Shown piece after piece: positions 43,506 to 51,423 of a stretch of 51,423 nt of DNA. Source of the stretch: Ignavibacteria bacterium CG1_02_37_35 (GTDB taxonomy: Bacteria > Bacteroidota > Ignavibacteria > Ignavibacteriales > Ignavibacteriaceae); NCBI GenBank assembly GCA_001871325.1, contig MNVA01000227.1, positions 1 through 51,423 of the forward strand, in the 5' to 3' direction. The notes under the pieces were generated by a model. That model was not told the DNA's origin. It saw only the letters and a program-made list of their open reading frames with translations, and did not search any database. The position numbers were made by a program, and so were the translations under genes. Position 1 is the first letter of the stretch. Each line of letters opens with the position of its first letter.

Positions 43506-44596
43506 TAATATTCTCTTCCTTTCCACAAAACTTTGCGATTGAGCAGAACCGCAAAAGGAAGCAGCACCACGTAAAAAATAAAATAGATTTCAAAAATGAA
43601 AAAATATTTTAATGTTGAAATCAGTTTTAATTCATTTAAAACAAAAAAGAGAAACAGAAAATCAATAATCAATTTGAAAAAGAATAATGATAACGCTGCC
43701 GAAGTAAAAAAGAACGGGAGCAAAAGAATTGCAAGATGTGCTATCCACCCATTCCCCATGATAAAGAAACCGAGAAAAGGAGCCTTTAAACCCCCTACTG
43801 CCCATCGTTTTTTTTGCCGGTATAAGTTACTAAAATCAGGACAAGGAAGCGTAGTTACTAAACCGTTTCTATCGAGGGGATAAATGATTTTGTACTTTTT
43901 TAGATTGTGAATTGCGAACAATAAATTAAAATCTTCAGTAACACTAAATGGCAAATTCTCGTAACCACCGACTTCATCATACGCAGATTTACGGTAGGAC
44001 ATGTTGTTCCCGATGCAGCTTAAAGGTTTCTCAAAATTTATCGTCCCTGCGGCAACAGATAAAAGATAAACAAAATCAAGATGCTGCATCCCGGCGAATT
44101 GAGTGCCGGCATTTTGTATGGTAAATCCATTCACCATGGCAACATCCTCCTTAAAGTATGAAGCTAATGTTTTTGCCCAGGTCGGAGAAACCATACAATC
44201 CGCATCCGTGGTTAAAATAATTTCACCTTTTGCCTGCTCAATTGCATTGGCAATTGCATTTGTTTTCCCTTTAAGGTGACCAATTTCTTTTTTCGTTATA
44301 ATTTTTTTGAATTTTGGTTTATCGCCTATGAACGAGCTTATAATCTCACCGGTTCTGTCAGTTGATTTATCATCAACGAGAATAATTTCAAGTTTGCCGT
44401 CAGGATATTCAAGCTTATTTAATGCCTCCATACAAGGAAGAACATTGTTTTCTTCATTTCTGGCAGCAACGATAACGGTAGCGTTAGGAAGCTGTTCGAC
44501 AAATTTATTCGGATATTTTTTTTGCAAACCAAGAATAAACCAAACGGTTTGTAAAAAATATCCGCACATTGCTATAAGGAAAATTAACTCAAACAT
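43505..44596 (-). CDS. Membrane glycosyltransferase family 2
   Basis: A 363-aa processive-type GT2. An N-terminal membrane anchor (about 1-20) precedes the catalytic domain: NATVIVAARNEENNVLPC (about 38-55), ILVDDKSTDRT, TTDADCMVSP (DxD) and QKKRWAVGG (QxxRW). Three C-terminal membrane spans follow. It resembles the GT2 at 45216-46346 and is likely its paralogue. It overlaps the deacetylase gene by 13 bases and the radical SAM start by one base. Confidence 0.9.
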   Translation of the reverse strand: MFELIFLIAMCGYFLQTVWFILGLQKKYPNKFVEQLPNATVIVAARNEENNVLPCMEALNKLEYPDGKLEIILVDDKSTDRTGEIISSFIGDKPKFKKIITKKEIGHLKGKTNAIANAIEQAKGEIILTTDADCMVSPTWAKTLASYFKEDVAMVNGFTIQNAGTQFAGMQHLDFVYLLSVAAGTINFEKPLSCIGNNMSYRKSAYDEVGGYENLPFSVTEDFNLLFAIHNLKKYKIIYPLDRNGLVTTLPCPDFSNLYRQKKRWAVGGLKAPFLGFFIMGNGWIAHLAILLLPFFFTSAALSLFFFKLIIDFLFLFFVLNELKLISTLKYFFIFEIYFIFYVVLLPFAVLLNRKVLWKGREY

Positions 44597-45219
44597 TCTT
44601 CAGGTGTTCCAAATTGAAAATTATTACTTCTCGCTTCATCCGCTAAATATTTAATTGCATCGCAAATGATCGGCGCTGATTTATCGCTGTCGTGCAAAAC
44701 TACGATTGCATTTTTAGTTAGGTAATTTTTGACTGCAAATTTAACAACTTTTAGGTCGTTTTTATAATCGTAGGGCAGCAGCGACCACATAACATTTTTC
44801 ATGGTATAGTCCTTTAATGCCCTGGCTAAGTGAAATGAAAATCTTCCGCGAGGAGGGCGGAAATATTTTGGAAGAGATCCAGCCACTGCTTCAACTTCGT
44901 GATTCGTGGAAATTATTTCCTGTGCAAATGCATCTTTACCCAATTTCGTAACTATTGTGTGATTATAAGTATGATTACCGAGTAAATGATTTTCAGCGAC
45001 GATCAATTTTGCTAATTGAGGATAACGGCTGAGATTATTCCCAACACAAAAGAAGAGAGCTTGGATATTTTCTTCCTTTAATGTCTCAAGAATTTTCCCG
45101 GTTGATGAAGGATTTGGTCCATCATCAAAGGTAACGAGAATTTTCTTTGTTGTTGAGTGCCAGATAAATTCCGGAAAAAGTTTCTGAACTAAAGCGGGAG
45201 GTTGATACATCATTTTCAT
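44584..45219 (-). CDS. Polysaccharide deacetylase (NodB domain)
   Basis: A 211-aa carbohydrate esterase family 4 protein. TFDDGPNP carries the catalytic base and metal Asp, HTYNHT is the H-x3-H metal motif, and RPPRGRFS, WSLLPYDYK and VLHDSD complete the active site. I place the start at 45219, where ATGA overlaps the GT2 stop; an ATG 8 codons earlier is possible. There is no signal peptide or lipobox, unlike typical cell-wall deacetylases, which suggests a cytoplasmic lipid-linked GlcNAc-type substrate made by the flanking GT2s. Confidence 0.9.
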   Translation of the reverse strand: MKMMYQPPALVQKLFPEFIWHSTTKKILVTFDDGPNPSSTGKILETLKEENIQALFFCVGNNLSRYPQLAKLIVAENHLLGNHTYNHTIVTKLGKDAFAQEIISTNHEVEAVAGSLPKYFRPPRGRFSFHLARALKDYTMKNVMWSLLPYDYKNDLKVVKFAVKNYLTKNAIVVLHDSDKSAPIICDAIKYLADEARSNNFQFGTPEECLS

Positions 45220-46346
45220 CGTTTGAAAGTTCTTCCCTTCCATTCAAAATTGCCGAACGTCCCGGCAATTCCTGCAAAAACAATGTAGGGAATATGAAGA
45301 ATTTCCGAAACTGCAAATACTATTTTATCAATTTTATTAGAGAGCAGCGGAATCCCATTTTTTATTACAAAATATTCCATGATCCCCTTAATAATAAGTA
45401 TCAGCATAAAAGAATAAAGAAAGACCAGGTTGAACACCACACCAAGCATTGCTTGCATAAGCAAACTAAGAAAAAACAAATAGATCAATACAAATTTTAA
45501 GATCAAAACTTTATCGGTATAATACAATCCTTTACTCGCCCAGCGTTTTCTTTGTTGAATGAACCCGGTTATCGTCTTACTCGATTGCGTTTCCACAACC
45601 GCTTGCCCGGAGAATAAAAACCGGACATTATATTTTTTAGAGTTCGCGATCTTTTGCATAAGGAACTCATCATCACCTGAAGCCAGGTGTTGGTTATCTT
45701 CATAGCCATTGACAAAATCAAAAGCTTCTTTTCTGAATGCAATATTTGCCGCATTACAAATAGCTGGTTTTTTAGAACCAATTAAACCGGCACCGACAAG
45801 CACTAACCCTCCAAATTCTAATTGCTGGATCTTTCCAAATAATTTATTTGAATCTGCAAATTTGACGGGTCCGGAAATGAATCCGGTATTTTCATCAAAA
45901 CCGGCAACCAATGTTTCAAGCCAGGCTTTTTTGTGGATGCAGTCGGCATCCGTCGTAACAATAATTTCCCCTTTTGATTGCTCAAGTCCGAATTTAATGC
46001 CTCGTTTTTTCGGAGACAATTTGTGATAATCGTCCGGGACTGATACCACCCGGGTGCTAAAAAGTTTTTTCTGAGAGGTTAATTTTTGTACGGAATCATC
46101 AAGAGAAAAATCATCAACAAAAATAATTTCGTAGAGATCATTTGCATAAGATTGAGCTTCAAGACTCCTCAGACATTCAGCTATCACATCCGTTTCATTT
46201 CTGAAAGGCACGATAATCGAAACAAAATATTTTTTATCGTTATGAGCAGCCTGGTTTTTGACCTTCTTCAACCCCATTAATATTTGAACTAAAAATCTAA
46301 AATAGAATACAGCCAGAAAGAATATTATGAGCAGTAAAATCTCCAT
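45216..46346 (-). CDS. Membrane glycosyltransferase family 2
   Basis: A 376-aa GT2 with an N-terminal anchor (MEILLLIIFFLAVFYFRFLV), a catalytic domain with SIIVPFRNETDVIAECLRSL, FVDDFSLDD, TTDADCIH and QQRKRWASKG (QxxRW), and a C-terminal membrane part of about three spans. Same architecture as the GT2 at 43505-44596. It begins at a TAATG overlap with the flippase-like gene and ends in ATGA with the deacetylase. Confidence 0.9.
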   Translation of the reverse strand: MEILLLIIFFLAVFYFRFLVQILMGLKKVKNQAAHNDKKYFVSIIVPFRNETDVIAECLRSLEAQSYANDLYEIIFVDDFSLDDSVQKLTSQKKLFSTRVVSVPDDYHKLSPKKRGIKFGLEQSKGEIIVTTDADCIHKKAWLETLVAGFDENTGFISGPVKFADSNKLFGKIQQLEFGGLVLVGAGLIGSKKPAICNAANIAFRKEAFDFVNGYEDNQHLASGDDEFLMQKIANSKKYNVRFLFSGQAVVETQSSKTITGFIQQRKRWASKGLYYTDKVLILKFVLIYLFFLSLLMQAMLGVVFNLVFLYSFMLILIIKGIMEYFVIKNGIPLLSNKIDKIVFAVSEILHIPYIVFAGIAGTFGNFEWKGRTFKR

Positions 46347-47296
46347 TAACGTTTCGCCGCAATTAAGATGACTGTACCAACAATTGATGGGAGGAGAATA
46401 TTGAACAAAAAAATCGTGAATGCCGAGAGAAAACCTACTTCTGCAGGCAAACCTATCGCTGAAATAAAAAAGATTGACGCGCTTTCTCTAATACCCAAAT
46501 CACCGAATGAAATTGACGGAATAAAAGATTTTACAAATAGCGTTAATATCCCGGCGAGAAGAAAAGTGTATTCCAACGGCTTGTTGGCAAAGGAGGCGGT
46601 TAATATTCCATATTGCAGCGCTATAATTGTGTAGAGTAGTAAGGAGTATGTAAGCTGCACAAAAACAATCCTGGAATTTGTTTTCTTTAAAACCTGTAGG
46701 TGAAAAAATAACTTTTTCATGAATCGTATCTTTTCAATTTTCCTGTAAAAAGATGCCGCAGCTTTTTTCTGAAAGATGAGATACATTGCAAGAAAAAGAA
46801 GACACACCAAAGGGAACAAAATTGCATAGATTACTTCAAACGGAAAAGTTGATGTAACGCTTAAAAACCATAAAGTGGAAAAAAGACCGGCAAAGATAAG
46901 CACAAACATGTTGGCAAGTTTCTCCACTACACTTGCAGAGATAACTTCACTTGCGGGGTATTCTTTTATAAAAAAACTTCTCCCGAAATATTCGCCGAGC
47001 CTCCCGGGAGTAAAGGAACCTGTCGCAACACCGACAAAGAAAGAAGCAAGCAATTTCTTATTCGGCAGTTCACCGAGCATTCCTCGAACAACGGCTTTCC
47101 ATTTGTTGAATTGTATAAAGATGTTTACACACATCAGGGTGAAAACAATGCCCATTACTTGCATCTTTTGAAAAGTAAATATTTTAGCATAATTAAAAGA
47201 TTGAAACTTTTGAAAAAGGTAAAACATTATTGCACCTGCAACAACTATCTTTCCTATGAGCGCCAACTTTTCCTTTTTCGAAAACGATAAAATCAT
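46346..47296 (-). CDS. UPF0104/AglD-type membrane protein (LPG synthase TM-like)
   Basis: A 316-aa protein with about eight membrane spans. The RLGEYFGRSFF segment (with GSFTPGRLGEYF) and a late SFGDLGIRESASIFF motif are typical of the lysylphosphatidylglycerol synthase transmembrane family, without the soluble synthase domain. Such proteins are proposed lipid or glycolipid transporters. It is the first gene of the coupled run to 41692. A 173-base intergenic region separates it from divergent bshC. Confidence 0.87.
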   Translation of the reverse strand: MILSFSKKEKLALIGKIVVAGAIMFYLFQKFQSFNYAKIFTFQKMQVMGIVFTLMCVNIFIQFNKWKAVVRGMLGELPNKKLLASFFVGVATGSFTPGRLGEYFGRSFFIKEYPASEVISASVVEKLANMFVLIFAGLFSTLWFLSVTSTFPFEVIYAILFPLVCLLFLAMYLIFQKKAAASFYRKIEKIRFMKKLFFHLQVLKKTNSRIVFVQLTYSLLLYTIIALQYGILTASFANKPLEYTFLLAGILTLFVKSFIPSISFGDLGIRESASIFFISAIGLPAEVGFLSAFTIFLFNILLPSIVGTVILIAAKR

Positions 47297-47469
47297 CCTA
47301 CTGAACCACTTTCACTCTACTAAACAATTATTTCTCAAATAGGTATTACTTTTATAAAATTACTATCACTTCTGTTTTTACCGGTGCAATTTAAGCTATT
47401 CATTCTACATTTAAAATTTTCGTATAATTCTTTATCTTACGGCAGTTATTCTTAACAATTAGGTAAAAG

Positions 47470-49095
47470 ATGTTTATTAATTTTTCAGATATCCCGGGGC
47501 ATCATAATCTTTTTTTAGATTATGTTTATGAATTTAAGAATGTAAAAAATTTTTACTCCGCTGATTTTAGAAATAAGGAACACTATGCGGACCACTTCCG
47601 GGCTGTAACTAAAGAGCAGAATCCACTTCTCTTCAAACTGCCGGATTTAATTCAATCCCAATATGGTTCGGTTCAACCCTCTCCAAAGACTCAAAAAAAT
47701 ATTGCTTTGTTAAAAGAACCCAAAACAATGGCAATCTTTACCGGGCAGCAATTAGGCGTTTTTGGCGGTCCGCTCTATACAATTTATAAAACGATCACCG
47801 CAATCAAACTTGCCCAGTACTTAAATGAACGGTTTGATGAGTTTAACTTCGTTCCCGTTTTTTGGCTCGAAGGAGACGATCACGATTTTAAAGAAGTGAA
47901 TTCACTTACAATCATTAATCAAGAAAATAATTTAGCAACGCTTACTTACCAGGACTCATTGCCCGAAGATGAAATAAGAGGAAGCGTTGGAGAATTAGTT
48001 TTCACTCCCGGTATAAATAATTTATTGGATGAACTTCAGACAAATCTACGGAAAACAGAATTCACCGATTCGCTGATTTCCGAATTAAGAGAAATTTATC
48101 GGGAGGGGAAAACTTTTAAAGAAGCATTCCGGCAATTGATGTTCAACTATTTTGACCAATATGGAGTAATCCTTTTCGATCCCCAACAAAACGGAATAAA
48201 AAAATTGTTAAAGCCGATATTTCAGGAAGAACTGCTGAATTACCGCCAACATTCAGAAAAATTAATTTTACGCAGCGCCGCCCTCGAAGAAACCTACCAT
48301 GCGCAAGTCAAAGTCCGCCCGATAAATTTATTTATGATGTATGAAAATGGCCGCTATGCAATTGAGCCGGTAGATGACCAATTTCGCCTGAAACATAAAC
48401 GCGTAAAATTTACTCAAGAAGAATTGCTTCAATTTATTACCAATTCCCCTGAACTTTTTTCTCCAAATGTAATTCTCCGTCCTGTCTGCCAGGACTACCT
48501 CTTCCAGACCGCTTTTTATGTTGGAGGACCAAGCGAAGTGAGTTATTTCTCTCAAGTCCTTCCTTTGTATGAAGATTTTCAAATCGTCCCGCCGCTAATT
48601 TATCCACGGTCATCGGCAACCATAATTGAAAAGGGTGTACAAACCGTTTTTGATAAATATCAGCTGACACTTAATGATTTCTTTCTGAACGCAGATCAAA
48701 TTGCAGGAAAGGTGATTAGCAATTTGTCGGACTTTGATACCGAAGCCGATTTTTCGCGTGCACAAAAAGATCTAGAGACAACAATTGACGTGTTGAAAGA
48801 AAAATTGTTAACACTCGATAAAACCATCGGAGATTCTGCCGACCGCTACAAACAAAAGATACTTAATACTCTGAACGAGTTTAAAGGAAAAGCCAACGAT
48901 GCTCAGAAACGGAAATATGAAACTGCACTCCGGCAGACGACTAAAACATCCATAGCAGTTTTTCCAAATGCAAACTTGCAGGAACGTGAGTTGAATTATT
49001 TTTACTTCGCCAACAAGTATGGGAGGCATTTTATAAAAATTCTTTTTGAAGAATTGGCGATCAATAAATACGAACATCAAGTGATCAATTTATAA
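47470..49095 (+). CDS. bshC: Bacillithiol biosynthesis cysteine-adding enzyme BshC
   Basis: Last step of bacillithiol synthesis: adds cysteine to glucosaminyl-malate. The Rossmann-like core has TGQQLGVFGGPLYTIYKTITAIKLAQ (about 97-122), VFWLEGDDHDFKEVN with the characteristic EGDDHD, and RPVCQDYLFQTAFYVGGPSEVSYF. A long coiled coil is at about 410-480. The length of 541 aa is usual. It stands alone on the + strand. bshA and bshB are not in the window, although the deacetylase and GT genes next door are of other families. Confidence 0.95.
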   Translation: MFINFSDIPGHHNLFLDYVYEFKNVKNFYSADFRNKEHYADHFRAVTKEQNPLLFKLPDLIQSQYGSVQPSPKTQKNIALLKEPKTMAIFTGQQLGVFGGPLYTIYKTITAIKLAQYLNERFDEFNFVPVFWLEGDDHDFKEVNSLTIINQENNLATLTYQDSLPEDEIRGSVGELVFTPGINNLLDELQTNLRKTEFTDSLISELREIYREGKTFKEAFRQLMFNYFDQYGVILFDPQQNGIKKLLKPIFQEELLNYRQHSEKLILRSAALEETYHAQVKVRPINLFMMYENGRYAIEPVDDQFRLKHKRVKFTQEELLQFITNSPELFSPNVILRPVCQDYLFQTAFYVGGPSEVSYFSQVLPLYEDFQIVPPLIYPRSSATIIEKGVQTVFDKYQLTLNDFFLNADQIAGKVISNLSDFDTEADFSRAQKDLETTIDVLKEKLLTLDKTIGDSADRYKQKILNTLNEFKGKANDAQKRKYETALRQTTKTSIAVFPNANLQERELNYFYFANKYGRHFIKILFEELAINKYEHQVINL

Positions 49096-49319
49096 ATCAT
49101 ATTCGCAGATTATTAAGTCCCCTTGCGAACGATGTTCAACATAATATCAAAATGGAGCTAAATTGTAACACAGAATAATATCCTGTGTTACGCGTCTACA
49201 ATAAAGATGAATTTTTTACTCAAGCTGACTTCTTAAATTGATTAACCACAATCTTGAGAAGCTGTGTGAATCTTCACATAAAACCGGTCACCTTTAACAA
49301 ATGCAAGGCGGGTTTCGAA
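49096..49319. other. Intergenic gap between convergent bshC and endonuclease gene
   Basis: 224 bases. It holds a perfect 9-bp inverted repeat gtaacacag / ctgtgttac (49165-49173 and 49183-49191) with a 9-nt loop but no following U-run, so it is not a classical terminator. No gene is supported. Confidence 0.55.
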
Positions 49320-51134
49320 TCATTTAAGGATGGTCATTTTCTTCGTTTGAACAAACTCACCGGCTTTAAGTTGGTAGAAATAAACTCCGCTTGTTAATTC
49401 GTAATTCCTAATTCCTAATTCGTAACGATACACCCCCGGTTCTTTCTCTCCGTTTACAAGTACGGCTACTTCTCTGCCGAGCATATCGAAAACTTTTAAA
49501 GTGACAAATTGCTTACCTACCGTTCCGACTGGTAAACTGCTAACTGTGTACTGTAGAATTGTAGTCGGGTTAAATGGATTAGGATAGTTCTGCTCCAACG
49601 CAAATGCTGCTGGAGCACCAAGGTCTACTTCTACTTCATGGCTATAAAATGAACTGCCATCAATATCAATCTGCCTAAGACGATAACGATATTTCCCGGG
49701 AGTGATGTTGTTATCTGAAAAACTATAGGTATGCGGAGAAGTAGAGCTGCCATTACCAGTAACAAAGCCGACTTTTGTCCAACCCCATTCTTTTCCCTCG
49801 AAGGGAGAATTGGGACTCTTCCCTTCCTCTTGGGAAGGGTTAGGGATGGTTTTTCTTTCTAAATCAAATCCTCTGTTATTTAACTCCGTTGCCGTCCGCC
49901 ACTCTAACAGTACATTATTGTTCTGCACTACTGCTGAAAAAGATGTAAGCTCTACCGGCAATAACAGTGTTCCGTTAGCAGTCGGGGTAGTTCCACTAAT
50001 TAAATAATTCCTTGAAACGCCCGAACCATTGTATGCAAAGATTTGAAAATAGTAGCCCGCACTCGTGTCGGAATGATTAAACGATGCAACTGACTTCCCC
50101 TCTTCGTAAAGTACATTCAACACAACAGCCCCATCGCTAAAATCTGTATCATCGTTATATGTTTCACCGTCTATCGGAATGAAGTAATCCGTCTTTGTAT
50201 ATCCGATGATTAAATAGCCTGAAGGCAACTGATTACCCGCCGATGGGTTTGTCCAGATAAGGTTGACCGTAGTCCGATTTTTAATCGCTGAAAATTCCGT
50301 TACCTCTCTATCCGGCTCCTCAGCATAAAGAGGAGAAAGTTTCGTATGGTTATTGAAATTAATATAGTTCACATACTCTGGGTGATCAATAAAAGGATTA
50401 CGGTTCTTCTGCGTTGATTGGATATAATCATTACGCTCAACTTCCCATTTATCGGGCGGGTCTTGCTTGTGCCATACTAACAACGAATCAACATACTGCG
50501 GCGCTTCTGAAAGGCTTGGTAAGATGGCGTTGTTAAGGTTGTCGAACGTCCAATTGCCTGCTACGCCATTATAGCGGATTGACATGTACAATAAAGCTCG
50601 TGCTGCATCTCCTTTGTGATTCTTCCGCGGCTCATACACAACCTGGTTTGCCGGGTTCTTTCCATATTTTGCATCGAGATACGTAGAGGTACCTGTAGTA
50701 ACATTGCCTAAAGGATGATTGCTCCTTACAATGTTAGCGCTGTTCTGGTTAACGGGAAATAAATGATGCTGATCCGAACCTTCGGTTGAGGTGGTTGCAC
50801 TTTTAAGTGGGAACCAACTCTGGCACCAGGTATGCTCACGACTAAATGCCGTCCCCGGTATCCATTTAAATGGAAGTGTATATGCTTCCACATATCCGCT
50901 ATAGACACACGTTATTGCTCTTCGTCCGCCGGAGGTATCCCGCGATTCATAGTTTGCAATGATCGTCTCATCGTATTGATCGTACGACACTTTTGTGTAT
51001 GGCAATCTTATCCGGCTTTGCAAGTCGCTTATAAACGTTGGACTCTCAGTATTGACACTCGAATAGTAAGTATCAACCGCTGTCTGAGCTGATATTTGTA
51101 CTCCTATGAATGCTATAATAAATAGTAACCGCAT
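49320..51134 (-). CDS. Secreted endonuclease I with FN3-like region and T9SS sorting domain
   Basis: A 604-aa exported nuclease. The signal peptide is about residues 1-17 (ending ISAQ). The endonuclease I (EndA/NucM) domain spans about 18-265: YSGYVEAYTLP, SREHTWCQSWFP (98-109; catalytic His101) and DQHHLFPVNQNSANIVRSNHPLG (121-143). A fibronectin-III/lamin-like part follows (about 270-395), then a beta domain (about 396-505), and a T9SS type A sorting domain (about 510-604) starting NYPNPFNPTTILQYT. It probably degrades extracellular DNA. Inside the beta domain a 23-residue insertion (PNPSQEEGKSPNSPFEG) interrupts DLERK...WTKVGFV, and LGIRNYEL near the end derives from a short repeat. Confidence 0.9.
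   Translation of the reverse strand: MRLLFIIAFIGVQISAQTAVDTYYSSVNTESPTFISDLQSRIRLPYTKVSYDQYDETIIANYESRDTSGGRRAITCVYSGYVEAYTLPFKWIPGTAFSREHTWCQSWFPLKSATTSTEGSDQHHLFPVNQNSANIVRSNHPLGNVTTGTSTYLDAKYGKNPANQVVYEPRKNHKGDAARALLYMSIRYNGVAGNWTFDNLNNAILPSLSEAPQYVDSLLVWHKQDPPDKWEVERNDYIQSTQKNRNPFIDHPEYVNYINFNNHTKLSPLYAEEPDREVTEFSAIKNRTTVNLIWTNPSAGNQLPSGYLIIGYTKTDYFIPIDGETYNDDTDFSDGAVVLNVLYEEGKSVASFNHSDTSAGYYFQIFAYNGSGVSRNYLISGTTPTANGTLLLPVELTSFSAVVQNNNVLLEWRTATELNNRGFDLERKTIPNPSQEEGKSPNSPFEGKEWGWTKVGFVTGNGSSTSPHTYSFSDNNITPGKYRYRLRQIDIDGSSFYSHEVEVDLGAPAAFALEQNYPNPFNPTTILQYTVSSLPVGTVGKQFVTLKVFDMLGREVAVLVNGEKEPGVYRYELGIRNYELTSGVYFYQLKAGEFVQTKKMTILK
49393..49425. repeat. attcctaatt-type short repeat inside the sorting-domain coding region
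   Basis: Second occurrence of the 25-base core also found at 9709-9741. It encodes YELGIRNYEL just before TSGVYFYQLKAG. Confidence 0.7.
49782..49850. repeat. In-frame palindromic element within the endonuclease gene
   Basis: 69 bases (23 codons) containing two hairpins: tccct/aggga, and cccttcc/ggaaggg around tcttg. Both flanks read as continuous domain sequence without it, so it appears to be an insertion that kept the frame. Confidence 0.6.
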
Positions 51135-51289
51135 GAAGGTTTTTCTTTCTTCTTATCTGTATTGGTTTCTTAGTGGACTAAGATTAGTGCTATCAGATTT
51201 GTTTTATGTGAAATGAGCTATTTTAAGCAGGTAACGGCGAAAATATTTTTCGCACATTACTGCCATCAAAAATATTACCAGATATTTAA

Positions 51290-51332
51290 CCTCACCCCAT
51301 CCCCCTCTCCTTGGTAAGGAGAGGGGTGGGAT
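51290..51332. repeat. GC-rich hairpin cccctctcctt / aaggagagggg
   Basis: Perfect 11-bp arms (51302-51312 and 51316-51326) around GGT, in a pyrimidine/purine-rich context (cctcaccccatcc ... tgggattt). It resembles dispersed intergenic palindromes common in Bacteroidota and shares its style with the element inside the endonuclease gene. The rest of the terminal 289 bases shows only a small 7-bp hairpin at 51385-51401. Confidence 0.6.
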
Positions 51333-51423
51333 TTAGAACATGATATGAATTCAAACAAAATAAAATCTTCACTACCTTTTTTATTCTCATCGAAGATGAG
51401 ATTAAAACTTTCCTATTCCCCTC

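Noticed and set aside
42519-46346. Hopanoid (hpn) head-group pathway
   Set aside because: The gene types are analogous, but there is no squalene-hopene cyclase or other hpn gene, and the deacetylase is NodB-type, not the HpnK type.
49165-49191. Rho-independent terminator of bshC
   Set aside because: The stem is perfect, but no U-run follows on either strand.

Overview
The window looks like a chromosome segment of an AT-rich bacterium of the Ignavibacteria/Chlorobi side of the Bacteroidota. The case rests on two proteins with C-terminal type IX secretion (T9SS) sorting domains of the NYPNPFNP...GVYFYQL.AG.F..TKKM type, two PorV/PorQ-like barrels, a GWxTD-domain protein, weak Shine-Dalgarno sites, a bacillithiol enzyme (BshC) and a eukaryotic-like pyruvoyltetrahydropterin synthase. 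No phage, integrase, intact IS element, rRNA or CRISPR array is visible. This is ordinary chromosome, not an obvious island.

Layout. 1-772: a gene-poor end with a 21-bp degenerate tandem repeat, then adk (+) at 773. 1435-9450 (-): ftsE, a methyltransferase, pdxA, a GWxTD protein, rho, folC, pyrD and pyrK, mostly with stop/start overlaps. 9634-16672 (-): a secreted amidase with a T9SS tail, a TolB-like propeller, an RpiB-like protein with an unusual active site, manC, an unknown helical protein and alr. 16673-17250: a repeat-derived gap and tRNA-Leu(GAG). 17251-19671: an envelope-stress module of ECF sigma, anti-sigma and two Spy/CpxP-like proteins. 19717-21402 (-): SDR, folE and PTPS, a probable tetrahydrobiopterin-type pterin cluster. 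21404-29455 (-): two peroxiredoxins, a CNNM/CorC protein, a UbiA-type prenyltransferase, an acyl-CoA mutase with isobutyryl-CoA-mutase specificity residues, mutL, folA and thyA.

29511-47296 is dominated by cell-surface genes. It holds glycerate kinase, a GT9, one isolated + strand GT4, a Wzx-like flippase, another GT-B enzyme, a FemAB/GNAT-like transferase, two PorV/PorQ proteins, a propeller with a FlgD-like C-terminus, a lipoprotein and a site-2-type protease. It ends in a tightly coupled run (flippase-like membrane protein, GT2, polysaccharide deacetylase, GT2, radical SAM, outer-membrane protein) that I read as an uncharacterised surface-glycoconjugate pathway. bshC (+) and a secreted endonuclease I with a T9SS tail (-) close the window.

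How it fits together: housekeeping nucleotide, folate, pterin and redox genes alternate with envelope assembly, stress and T9SS-export genes. The best leads are the coupled radical SAM/GT2/deacetylase operon, the pterin cluster, the ICM-like mutase, the RpiB-like protein with a EutT-like N-terminus, and repeats that have inserted in frame into secreted-protein genes.
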